Source: Candidatus Rokuibacteriota bacterium (GTDB taxonomy: Bacteria; Methylomirabilota; Methylomirabilia; Rokubacteriales; CSP1-6). From it: DNA of 54,117 nucleotides. How positions within the stretch are numbered: position 1 is the stretch's first letter; every line of letters starts with the position of its first letter. A program made the position numbers and the translations under genes. The notes below the pieces were generated by a model. The model was not told the origin of the DNA. It searched no databases and worked only from the letters and a program-made list of their open reading frames with translations. The stretch covers positions 1 to 54,117 of the forward strand of contig QHRW01000119.1 of NCBI GenBank assembly GCA_003220265.1, written 5' to 3'. Shown here piece after piece: positions 43,905 through 51,301 of this stretch.

Positions 43905-44897
43905 TTACTTCTTGAGCAGCCCGCCCTTCGCCATCAGCTCGCGGTGGAGCTTCTCGTTCTCCTCCACCCACTTCGCGTACTCGTCACCGGAGGCGAAGGC
44001 CGGCTTCAGCGCGCCCTCGTCCATGTACTTCTTCCACTCCGGCGTCTCCGTGACCTTCTTGAGGAAGCCGACGTACCAGTCCACGGCCTCCTTCGGCATG
44101 TTGGGCGGTCCGAAGATGCCGCGCAGCATCAGGTAGTGGATGTCGACGCCGAGCGCTTCCTTCACCGTCGGGATGTCCTTCCACTCCGCCACCGGGATGC
44201 GCTCGGTGTCGAACACGGCCAGCGGCCGCACGCGCTTGGCCTTCCAGTGGCTGGCGCACTCGATCGGGTTGTTGACCGTGGAGTCCACGTGCTTGCCCAC
44301 GAGGTTCACGCACACCTCGCCGCCACCCTTGAACGGCACGTAGGTGAACTTGGTCCCGTCGATGGCCTGCTGGATCTGGATGGTGATGATCTGGTCTTCC
44401 TGGGCCGAGCCGGTGCCCCCCATCTTCTTCTGGCTGGGCTTGCCGGCGTTCTCCTTGACGGCCGCGATGTAGTCCTTGGCCGTCATGTAGGGCGTCTCGG
44501 CGTTGACCCAGAGGATGAACTGGTCGAGCGCGAGCCGCGCGACGGGCGTGAGGTCCTTCCAGCTGAAGGGCACCCCCGTGTGCAGCGGCGTGGTGAAGAG
44601 ATTCGACAGCGTGATGATGATCGTGTGGGCGTCACCCTTCTTGCCCTTCACGTCCAGGAAGCCCTCGGCGCCGGCGCCGCCCGCCTTGTTGACGACGATG
44701 AGGGGCCGCGGGGACAGCTTGTGCTTGTCCGAGATACCGGCGATGAGCCGGGCCATCTGGTCGGCGCCGCCGCCGGTACCGGCCGGCACGACGAACTCGA
44801 TCGGCTTCGTGGGCTCCCAGGCCGCCGCGGCCGGCATGGCGGCGCCCGCCAGAAGAATCAGCACCAGCAGAGCGGACACGAGACGGTGGTGTCTCAC
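43905..44897 (-). CDS. tctC: Tripartite tricarboxylate transporter substrate-binding protein TctC
   Basis: The 330-residue periplasmic protein has a Sec signal (residues 1-26, hydrophobic LVSALLVLILLAGAAMPAAAA). Mature features of the Bug/TctC family include PIEFVVPAGTGGGADQMAR, the loop GGTGSAQEDQ, and TYVPFKGGGE in the ligand site. An acidic dyad or water-mediated carboxylate contact is typical of the family, but the ligand cannot be read from sequence. First gene of the transporter operon. Confidence 0.92.
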   Translation of the reverse strand: MRHHRLVSALLVLILLAGAAMPAAAAWEPTKPIEFVVPAGTGGGADQMARLIAGISDKHKLSPRPLIVVNKAGGAGAEGFLDVKGKKGDAHTIIITLSNLFTTPLHTGVPFSWKDLTPVARLALDQFILWVNAETPYMTAKDYIAAVKENAGKPSQKKMGGTGSAQEDQIITIQIQQAIDGTKFTYVPFKGGGEVCVNLVGKHVDSTVNNPIECASHWKAKRVRPLAVFDTERIPVAEWKDIPTVKEALGVDIHYLMLRGIFGPPNMPKEAVDWYVGFLKKVTETPEWKKYMDEGALKPAFASGDEYAKWVEENEKLHRELMAKGGLLKK

Positions 44898-44930
44898 GGT
44901 CGGGCCTCCTCCACGAAAAGGTGTACCCCC

Positions 44931-44971
44931 AAAACACGGCGGGGTCAGGCGCCGTTCCGCGCCCGACCCCG
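44931..44971 (-). terminator. Terminator-like hairpin after the oxidoreductase operon
   Basis: A 13-bp stem with one mismatch (44940-44952 with 44959-44971; arms CGGGGTCAGGCGC and GCGCCCGACCCCG) is followed on the minus strand by GTGTTTTG. It lies between the beta-subunit stop (45011) and tctC. The T-run is short. Confidence 0.5.
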
Positions 44972-45010
44972 CGTCCGCCGACCTACAGGGCGATCGTCAC
45001 CCGCCCGAGG

Positions 45011-46042
45011 CTACTTCTGGCTCGGCGCTGCCTTGGCGGCGTCCGTCCGCTTGAACGGAACCACGCCGGGCACTTCCCACTTGTCCCACATCTCGTCGAT
45101 CTTCTCCTGGAAGTAGGCCAGGTCCTCCTCGGTGAAGTGGGCGAAGCGCCCCTGCTTCAGGAGGTACTCGCGGACGGGCTTGCGGGCCCGGCCGTCGACG
45201 ATCGCCTTCGTCTTGCCGTAGTACCGCAGCTCGCCGTCCTCCATCTCGTAGAGCGGGAAGATGCCGGTCTCGATGGCGAGCTCGCCCAGCTCGTGGCTGA
45301 GCATCGGGTCGTAGTCCCAGCCCTTCGGGCACGGATCGAGCGAATGGATGAACGTGGGGCCGCCGATGGTGAGCGCGCGGCGCACCTTGTTCATCATCTC
45401 CACGGCGTAGGAGGCGCACACGGTGGCCACGTAGCGGCACTCGGGATGGCCCGCCGCCATCATGCCGGCCATGTTCTTCTTCCAGCGCTTGTGGATGATG
45501 CGGTGAGTCTTGCCGGGCGGGCTGAACGTCGTGTTGGCCCCGTACGGCGTCATGCCGGACAACTGGATGTCGGTGTTCGCGTACGACTCGTTGTCGTAGA
45601 GCAGGATGAGGCAGTTGTAGTCCTTGTGCGTGAGCGTCGCCGAGATGCCGTTGAGGCCCATGTCGGCGCCGCCGCCGTCGCCGCAGAAGGCGATGACGTT
45701 GATGGGCTCCGACTTCATCTTGCCCTTCTTCATGAGCGCCTTGAGGCCTGCCGCCGTCCCCAGGGCGGCGGAGCCGGAGGAGCCGAGCTGCGTGTGCATC
45801 CACGGCACCACCCACGGCGTCGTGTAGTACGTCGTGTTCGCGACGTACATGCAGCCGGTGGAGCCGAGCACGATCGTGCGCGGGCCCGAGGCCTTCACCA
45901 TGAGCTTCATGACGAGGGCCGACTCGCAGCCCTGGCAGGTCCGGTGGCCCGAGGTGAAGTACTCCTCGATGGTGACCTTCTTGATGCCCCGGAACGGCTC
46001 CAGGATCTGGGTGTCGTTGGTGAACGTGGTCGCGTCAGCCAT
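45011..46042 (-). CDS. 2-oxoacid:ferredoxin oxidoreductase beta subunit (oxalate type)
   Basis: ThDP-binding subunit of 343 residues with one [4Fe-4S] cluster: SGHRTCQGCESALV near residues 31-44, a further Cys in STGCMYVA, and the ThDP/Mg motif FCGDGGGADMGLNGIS..LYDNESYANT. It pairs with the alpha subunit encoded 12 bp upstream, whose active-site residues point to oxalate rather than pyruvate. Last gene of the three-gene operon. Confidence 0.92.
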   Translation of the reverse strand: MADATTFTNDTQILEPFRGIKKVTIEEYFTSGHRTCQGCESALVMKLMVKASGPRTIVLGSTGCMYVANTTYYTTPWVVPWMHTQLGSSGSAALGTAAGLKALMKKGKMKSEPINVIAFCGDGGGADMGLNGISATLTHKDYNCLILLYDNESYANTDIQLSGMTPYGANTTFSPPGKTHRIIHKRWKKNMAGMMAAGHPECRYVATVCASYAVEMMNKVRRALTIGGPTFIHSLDPCPKGWDYDPMLSHELGELAIETGIFPLYEMEDGELRYYGKTKAIVDGRARKPVREYLLKQGRFAHFTEEDLAYFQEKIDEMWDKWEVPGVVPFKRTDAAKAAPSQK

Positions 46043-46054
46043 GCCCGTGATCTC

Positions 46055-47284
46055 CTATTCGCGGACGCCGAGCCAGAGCGTCTTGGCCTCGGACTTCCCG
46101 GAATTCGCGGCATTGTAACAGAGGTCCGTGGCCTTGTAGACGTCCTCCAGGGTCACCTCGCGGCCGCCGAGGCCGCAGATGAACGCCAGCAGCGGCGGAC
46201 GCTTCTCGGCGTTGTACAGCGCCGCCCGGATCTCGTTGGCGACGACCCCCGAGTGGAACGGCGAGCCGAACGAATAATCGCGGTCGACCACGCCGATGGC
46301 CTTCGCCTTCGAGAGCACCTTCACCAGCTTCTCCGTCGGGAACGGCCGGAACCAGCGCAGCCGCACGAGGCCGACCTTCTTGCCCTGGGCGCGCAGGTTG
46401 CGGATGCCGACTTTCATGGGCAGCGAGATCGTCCCCATGCCGACCAGGATGACGTCGGCGTCGTCGGTCATGTACTCCTCGAACCACGGGTTCTCGGGGC
46501 CGCGGCCGAACACCTTGCGGAAGTCGGCGTAGGCCTCCTCGATCACCGTCACCGCGCGCTTCATCGCCTCGTCGTTCTGGCGGCGGATCTCGATGACCCA
46601 GTCCTCGTTGGCCTGCGGGGCCACCGTGATGGGATTATCGGGGTGCAGGAGCAGGTCGCCGCGGTCGTAGCGCGGCAGGAACTTGTCGACCTTCTCCTTC
46701 GGCGGCACGAGCGTCAGCGCCTGCGAGTGCGTCAGGAAGGCGCCGTCGGCGGAGATCGCCAGCGGCAGGAACACGCGCCGGTCTTCGGCCACGCGGTAGG
46801 CGATCAGCGTGGTGTCGATCGCTTCCTGCGAGGTGTCGATCCAGCAGAGCATCCAGCCGAGGTCGCGCACGAAGAGCGCGTCGTTGTGCTCGACGCCGAA
46901 GGCGCCGGGATCGTCGAGCGCGCGGTTGCCGACCAGGCACACCATCGGCACGCGCAGCGGCGGGGTGACCACGAGGCACTCCATCGCGTAGGCCCAGCCC
47001 ACGCCGGAGGAGCCGCAGAACACGCGGGCGCCCACGGTGGAGGCGTGCTTGACGATCTCGAACTGGCTGTGCTCGCCCTCGGCCACGATGTACTCGGCCA
47101 CGAGCTGGCCGTTGGCGATCTTCTTGGCGATGGCCTGGATGACGGTGTCGTAGGGCCGGATCGGATAGCCGGTGACGACGTCGATGTCGGCCAGCGCGAG
47201 GCCCTCGGCCACGGCCTCGCTGCCGGAGATCAGGAGCTCTTTCTCGTCCGATGCGGCGGGCGCCGCCTTGGTCACGGTAGCCAT
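46055..47284 (-). CDS. 2-oxoacid:ferredoxin oxidoreductase alpha subunit, oxalate oxidoreductase signature
   Basis: The 409-residue subunit forms the substrate pocket. Pyruvate enzymes carry YPITP; here the motif is YPIRP with Arg43. A second diagnostic stretch, NRALDDPGAFG, carries Arg121, Asp124 and Phe129. As I recall the Moorella thermoacetica oxalate oxidoreductase structure, its pocket residues are Arg31, Arg109, Asp112 and Phe117, all offset by exactly 12 from these. The reaction would be oxalate to two CO2 with reduction of ferredoxin. The assignment rests on motif reading, and another small dicarboxylic or charged 2-oxoacid remains possible. Confidence 0.85.
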   Translation of the reverse strand: MATVTKAAPAASDEKELLISGSEAVAEGLALADIDVVTGYPIRPYDTVIQAIAKKIANGQLVAEYIVAEGEHSQFEIVKHASTVGARVFCGSSGVGWAYAMECLVVTPPLRVPMVCLVGNRALDDPGAFGVEHNDALFVRDLGWMLCWIDTSQEAIDTTLIAYRVAEDRRVFLPLAISADGAFLTHSQALTLVPPKEKVDKFLPRYDRGDLLLHPDNPITVAPQANEDWVIEIRRQNDEAMKRAVTVIEEAYADFRKVFGRGPENPWFEEYMTDDADVILVGMGTISLPMKVGIRNLRAQGKKVGLVRLRWFRPFPTEKLVKVLSKAKAIGVVDRDYSFGSPFHSGVVANEIRAALYNAEKRPPLLAFICGLGGREVTLEDVYKATDLCYNAANSGKSEAKTLWLGVRE

Positions 47285-47299
47285 GTTCCTTCCTTTCGC

Positions 47300-48562
47300 T
47301 CAGGCGCCCGGCGCTTCGGCGACGCCGGTGACGATGGACGAGCCGCCCTGCACGTTGCGCGTCTTGTGCGCGGCGTTCTCGCCGGGGATGCCGGCCGCGA
47401 TCTCGACGCCGCCCTGCTCGAGGTCGGCCACCAGCTCCTGCTCGTACTGGCCGCGGAAGCGGAAGCCGTGCGAGCGCACGGTCGTCGCCTTGTCGCCGAT
47501 CTTGGCCAGCAGCCACGTCTTGTAGGCGGCCTTGTCCTTGCGCCACATGTCCCACTGGCTGGCGTTGTCTTCGAAGGCCGCCTCGTTGACCATCGTGATG
47601 CAATGCTCGACCGGGCACACGGCCTCGCACACGCCGCAGCCGCAGCACGCTTCCATGGCGGCGTCGAACGTCCCGTCGGGCATGACGTCGAAGACGGAGT
47701 CGGGGCACGAGATCCAGCAGAGGTTGCACTTCACGCAGGTGTCGAAGTCGATCACCGGGCGCATCGTGCGCGTCGTGAACTTCTTGAAGTACGGGTTGCG
47801 CTCGGGCACGTACCCCTGCCCGCCCTCTTTCGGCTTGCCGATGGGGATGGCCGGGATCGTCACGCCCTCCCGCATCTCCCACCACTTCGGCATCTCGAAC
47901 GAGTACGGGATCTCGCTGTTGCCCTCGGTGATCTTGACCTCGCGCGTCTCGAGCCGCTCGAAGGCCTTCCTGGCCGAGGCCACCTTGAGGTCAGACCCCC
48001 ACTCGATCTCCTGGATCGCTTGGCTCACGCCATCGAGCGTCAGGAAGTGCGGCGCGATCTTGGCCAGCGCGCCGAGGATGCGCGCCTCCGTGTGGTCCTC
48101 CTTGTGCACCCACAGGCCCGAGAAGCTCGCCTTCGCGCGGAGCAGCGAGAGCTTGTAGGGCGAGTCCCGCTTGTGGATGTCCTTGAGAAGTCCCTCGAAC
48201 GGCTGCACCGAGGTCATCAGCACCGTGCCGTTCGGCACGGTCAGCCGGTTGATCGGCTGCAGCCCGTACCAGGCCCAGGACTCCACGCCCTTGGAGAGCG
48301 TGTCGTCGAGCACGACCGTCACGTCGGTGTGCTTGGGCTCGTATCGCGCCATGTTCTGCTCGAGCTCTTCCTTGGTGTCGGCCACGATGGCGAAGTCCTT
48401 GGCCGGGATGCCGTTGCGCTGCGGGCTGTCGCCGTAGCGCCCGAAGGCGATGCCCCAGCGTCCCGACTTGCGGGCGGAGAGCACGATGCCGCGCGCGATC
48501 CGGGCGGCCAGGTTCTTCTGGAAAATACCGCGGTAGACGACTTCAACGATCAGGGCTGACAT
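47300..48562 (-). CDS. 2-oxoacid:ferredoxin oxidoreductase gamma-delta fusion subunit
   Basis: A single 420-residue chain combines the gamma domain (1 to about 200: EVVYRGIFQKNLAARIARGIVLSA) with a 2x[4Fe-4S] ferredoxin delta domain (about 275-335: CVKCNLCWISCPDSVF and CCGCGVCEAVCPVEHC). A C-terminal extension of about 80 residues follows, with no recognised domain. Pyruvate enzymes usually encode gamma and delta separately; the fusion together with the alpha signature supports the oxalate-type enzyme. First gene of the operon, directly after a promoter with a FadR-like operator. Confidence 0.9.
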   Translation of the reverse strand: MSALIVEVVYRGIFQKNLAARIARGIVLSARKSGRWGIAFGRYGDSPQRNGIPAKDFAIVADTKEELEQNMARYEPKHTDVTVVLDDTLSKGVESWAWYGLQPINRLTVPNGTVLMTSVQPFEGLLKDIHKRDSPYKLSLLRAKASFSGLWVHKEDHTEARILGALAKIAPHFLTLDGVSQAIQEIEWGSDLKVASARKAFERLETREVKITEGNSEIPYSFEMPKWWEMREGVTIPAIPIGKPKEGGQGYVPERNPYFKKFTTRTMRPVIDFDTCVKCNLCWISCPDSVFDVMPDGTFDAAMEACCGCGVCEAVCPVEHCITMVNEAAFEDNASQWDMWRKDKAAYKTWLLAKIGDKATTVRSHGFRFRGQYEQELVADLEQGGVEIAAGIPGENAAHKTRNVQGGSSIVTGVAEAPGA

Positions 48563-48603
48563 ACACGCTCCTCCGTCAGACGAGGCGAAAGGTCCTGGTC
48601 GGG

Positions 48604-48614
48604 TGGTCCGACCA
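48604..48614. promoter_or_regulatory. Perfect FadR/GntR-like operator in the oxidoreductase promoter
   Basis: TGGTCCGACCA is a perfect palindrome identical to the core of the FadR consensus. It lies just downstream of the predicted -10 and over the start site. The FCD-type GntR gene at 40452 is the obvious candidate to bind it. Confidence 0.65.
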
Positions 48615-48615
48615 G

Positions 48616-48646
48616 AAGATACTCCCGGTCCCTAGGTACCTGTCAA
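48616..48646 (-). promoter_or_regulatory. Putative promoter of the oxidoreductase operon
   Basis: The minus strand reads TTGACA (48646-48641), a 19-bp spacer, then TATCTT (48621-48616). The -35 is perfect, and the spacing is at the long end (18 if GTATCT is used). It lies in the 94-bp gap after pcaD. Confidence 0.5.
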
Positions 48647-48656
48647 GTCGATCAAT

Positions 48657-49442
48657 CTACCGGCCCAGAAAGGCCGTCAGGGCGCGGTTGAAGGCCTCGG
48701 GCTGCTCGACGTTGGACAGGTGCGCCGCCGAGCTCAGCACGACGAGCTGGGCGTCCTTGACGTGGTGCTGGATGAGCTGGGAGGCGGCCACGGGCGTGGC
48801 CTCGTCCTGCTCGCCCACGATCAAGAGCGTGCGCGTGCCGATCTCGCCCAGGCGCCCGGTGAGGTCGAGGTCGCGGATGGCTGCGGCGCAGCCGGCGAAG
48901 CCCCGCGGGGTGGTGCGGGCGATCATCCCCAGCGTCGTCGCGATCACGTCGGGGCGTGACTGCACGAAGCCGGGCGTGAACCAGCGGGCGACCACGTCGT
49001 CGAGCCGCGCGCCGGGACGGCCCGACTCGACCATCGCGATGCGCTCGTTCCAGACGGGCTTCATCTCGGGCGGCATGCCGCTGGCGGTGTCGCAGAGCAC
49101 GAGGCTGGCGAGCGCGGCCGGCGCCTTCAGCGCTACTGCCAGTCCGATCATCCCGCCGAGCGAGAGCCCCACCCAGTGCGTGCGCGCGATCCCCAGTGCC
49201 CGCAGCAGCGCGAGGGCGTCGGCGGCGAGCAGCTCCACGCTATAGTCGCCCGGCGTGGCCTCGCTGCCGCCGTGGCCGCGCACGTCGTAGCGCAGCACGC
49301 GATGGTGCGCGCTCAGCGCGGCGAGCGTGGGATCCCACATGGTGAGGTCGGCGGCCAGCGAATGGCTCAGCGTGACCACGGGCGCGCCCGCGGGGCCGTC
49401 CAGCGTGTAGTTGATCTCGACCCCGTTGGCCCGGAGCTTCAT
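48657..49442 (-). CDS. pcaD: Alpha/beta hydrolase, 3-oxoadipate enol-lactonase-like
   Basis: The 261-residue alpha/beta hydrolase has nucleophile Ser94 in VGLSLGGMIG, acid Asp in VGEQDEATP near 210, and His in AAHLSNVEQP near 239. The sequence follows PcaD (LSHSLAADLTMWDPTL, LRYDVRGHGGS, GLSLGGMIG, CDTASGMPPE), which opens the enol-lactone in the protocatechuate pathway. No other pca genes are present, so the symbol reflects similarity only and the real substrate may differ. ATG 49442 overlaps the upstream stop (ATGA). Last gene of the pdx operon. Confidence 0.8.
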   Translation of the reverse strand: MKLRANGVEINYTLDGPAGAPVVTLSHSLAADLTMWDPTLAALSAHHRVLRYDVRGHGGSEATPGDYSVELLAADALALLRALGIARTHWVGLSLGGMIGLAVALKAPAALASLVLCDTASGMPPEMKPVWNERIAMVESGRPGARLDDVVARWFTPGFVQSRPDVIATTLGMIARTTPRGFAGCAAAIRDLDLTGRLGEIGTRTLLIVGEQDEATPVAASQLIQHHVKDAQLVVLSSAAHLSNVEQPEAFNRALTAFLGR

Positions 49443-50113
49443 GGTCGCGGGGTCCGCGTGGCCGGCTCGGATCGTGGGTGGCCTGCGCTCGGAGCGGCGT
49501 GGCTCTGCTCGACCAGCGTCGCTTGCAGGGCGTCGGCCGCGCGGGGATCGCCGGGGCGGTTGCGCTTGCGCAGCTCGGCGATGATCGTGCGGCGGGAGTC
49601 GGGTGTGCGGTTCTGGGCGAGCTTGAACTTCACGCGCGTCTGCTCGACCGTGAGGCCCACGGCCGCGATGTGATGCAGCGCCCCCTTGTACATCGGATCC
49701 TCGGCGAGGACGGCGCGGAACCGGCCTTCGGGCTGATAGCGCGCCATCAGGCGCATCTGCTGGGCGGCGATCACCGCCACGTCCTCGCTCACGCGCGCCA
49801 CGCAGTCGAAGATCACCGTGCGGTGATAGGCGGTCGCGTAGATCGCGTTCTCCGGATCGACCCAGTAGGACGGGATCGTGCCCAGCGGCTCGTCCACCTC
49901 GAACAGGCAGCGCGGCTGCGCGCGCAGATCTCGCGCCTGCTCGTCCGTGCGCACGAGGTGCATCTCGATGCCGGTGGCGCTGTACGCGAACGGGTAGAGC
50001 CCGATGTGAGGGCCGTCGGCGCCCGCGGTCACGAGCCGTCCGAGCTCCTGGGCGGCCACGAACCGCTCGACCTCGTCCGGCGGCACCTGCGTGTAGTAGT
50101 CGTGGAAGATCAC
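49439..50113 (-). CDS. PaiB/PNPOx-like FMN-binding split-barrel protein
   Basis: The 224-residue protein starts at GTG 50113, overlapping the pdxT stop (GTGA). It has a flavin-binding split barrel (FVAAQELGRLVTAGADGPHIGLYPFAY, PRCLFEVDEPLG) and the PaiB-like C-terminal KFKLAQNRTPDSRRTIIAEL. PaiB proteins are annotated as FMN-binding negative regulators, but the fold is shared with pyridoxine phosphate oxidase, which fits its place among B6 genes. The last residues (AGHPRSEPATRTP) come from the 39-bp dispersed repeat and resemble the HemC tail. Confidence 0.75.
   Translation of the reverse strand: MIFHDYYTQVPPDEVERFVAAQELGRLVTAGADGPHIGLYPFAYSATGIEMHLVRTDEQARDLRAQPRCLFEVDEPLGTIPSYWVDPENAIYATAYHRTVIFDCVARVSEDVAVIAAQQMRLMARYQPEGRFRAVLAEDPMYKGALHHIAAVGLTVEQTRVKFKLAQNRTPDSRRTIIAELRKRNRPGDPRAADALQATLVEQSHAAPSAGHPRSEPATRTPRP
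49447..49485 (+). repeat. 39-bp dispersed repeat, copy 2 (3' end of the PaiB-like gene)
   Basis: Matches 17455-17493 at about 33 of 39 positions in the same orientation. It is again at a gene's last codons, immediately before an overlapping start codon (pcaD ATG 49442). Confidence 0.65.
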
Positions 50114-50709
50114 GCCCGCTTCGCCTCCTTCACCATCCGGCAGAAGTACTCGTGGACGGTCGGATCGTCCGTGAGCTCGGGATGGAAGGTCGCGACGAGC
50201 ACCGAGCCCTGGCGCGCCATCACGGGCTCGTCGCCGTGGCGGGCCAGCGTCTCCACGCCGGGGCCGACGCGCCGGATCCGCGGGGCGCGGATGAAGACCA
50301 TCTCGATCGGCACCGGCCGGCCGTCGAGCACCGCGGTGCCGGCGGCCTCGAACGACTCGCGCTGGCGGCCATAGGCGTTGCGCTCGACGCCCACGTCGAT
50401 GAGTCCCAGCGAGAACTGCGCAGGATTGGCGACGTCGCGCGCGGTCAGGATGAGGCCGGCGCACGTCCCGAAGATCGGCTTGCCGCCCGCGTGGAATTTC
50501 TCGAGCGCGGGCACGAAGCCCCAGGCGTCCATCAGCTTGAGCAGCGTCGTGCTCTCGCCGCCCGGCATGATCAGCCCGTCGATGTCCTCGAGCTGCTCGG
50601 GCTTGCGGATCTCGACGACCTCGATCGCGGATGGGCGGCTGCCGCACTTCTGCAGCGCCCTGGCGTGCCGGGCGAAGTCGCCCTGGAGCGCGAGGACGCC
50701 GATGCGCAT
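50110..50709 (-). CDS. pdxT: Pyridoxal 5'-phosphate synthase glutaminase subunit PdxT
   Basis: The 199-residue class I glutaminase feeds ammonia to PdxS. Seen: IGVLALQGDFARHARAL, LIMPGGESTTLLKL, the nucleophile Cys83 in GTCAGLIL, and the His-Glu pair in TFHPELTDD near 175. Typical length. The start shares a base with the upstream peroxiredoxin stop (position 50709). Confidence 0.95.
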   Translation of the reverse strand: MRIGVLALQGDFARHARALQKCGSRPSAIEVVEIRKPEQLEDIDGLIMPGGESTTLLKLMDAWGFVPALEKFHAGGKPIFGTCAGLILTARDVANPAQFSLGLIDVGVERNAYGRQRESFEAAGTAVLDGRPVPIEMVFIRAPRIRRVGPGVETLARHGDEPVMARQGSVLVATFHPELTDDPTVHEYFCRMVKEAKRA

Positions 50710-51290
50710 CAGCGGCGCCCGCGCAGCCAGGCCACGACGACCTCGGCGTTCTTGTCGGGCGGAAACACCGGATACCAGACGTGCGCGATGCGGCCGGCCT
50801 CGAGATACCAGGCCATGCGGCGGATGAGCGTGGACGGCCCGATGCCGGGCACCGGAAACTCGAAGGTCGGCAGCCGCAGCGCGTGCGTCAGCCGCAGCTC
50901 GGCATCGCTCAGCAGGTCGAACGGCACGTGGTTGCGCTCGACGAACTCGCGCTGGTAGTCGGTCGTCTGCGTGCTGACGCCGGCCACCGTCACGCCGAGC
51001 GCGCGGAACTCGCCGTGCAGGTCGCGAAAGCCGCAGCTCTGCGGTGTGCAGCCGCGCGCGCCGGGGATCAGATCCCAGTCGCGGCCCGCCGACTGCCCCG
51101 GCCGGCCCGTGCGCGGATAGAAGAAGAGGACGGCCGGCTGCCGCGCCAGCGCGGCCAGGTCGACGCCGGCGCCGGACGTCGCCGGCAGTGCCAGCGAGGG
51201 CACGACGGCGCCGCGGAGATGATCCGCGGCGCCGTCGTCCACCGGCACCGGCAGGTCGGGCGGCAGCGTGTAGACGTCTCGCACCGCCAT
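50709..51290 (-). CDS. Peroxiredoxin (AhpC/TSA-like)
   Basis: The 193-residue thioredoxin-fold peroxidase has the peroxidatic region FFYPRTGRPG, then IPGARGCTPQSCGFRDLHGEF with Cys81 and Cys86, followed by GVTVAGVSTQTTDYQREFVERNHVPFDLLSD. It resembles an atypical BCP/PrxQ group in which two Cys are five residues apart. ATG 51290 lies 11 bp after pdxS and the stop overlaps pdxT, so it is embedded in the B6 synthase operon. PLP synthase has reactive intermediates; protection of it is only a guess. Confidence 0.85.
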   Translation of the reverse strand: MAVRDVYTLPPDLPVPVDDGAADHLRGAVVPSLALPATSGAGVDLAALARQPAVLFFYPRTGRPGQSAGRDWDLIPGARGCTPQSCGFRDLHGEFRALGVTVAGVSTQTTDYQREFVERNHVPFDLLSDAELRLTHALRLPTFEFPVPGIGPSTLIRRMAWYLEAGRIAHVWYPVFPPDKNAEVVVAWLRGRR

Positions 51291-51301
51291 GGTGTCGCTC
51301 G

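Noticed and set aside
46055..47284. Standard pyruvate:ferredoxin oxidoreductase alpha subunit
   Set aside because: The pocket motif is YPIRP instead of YPITP, with Arg121, Asp124 and Phe129 matching the oxalate enzyme spacing.
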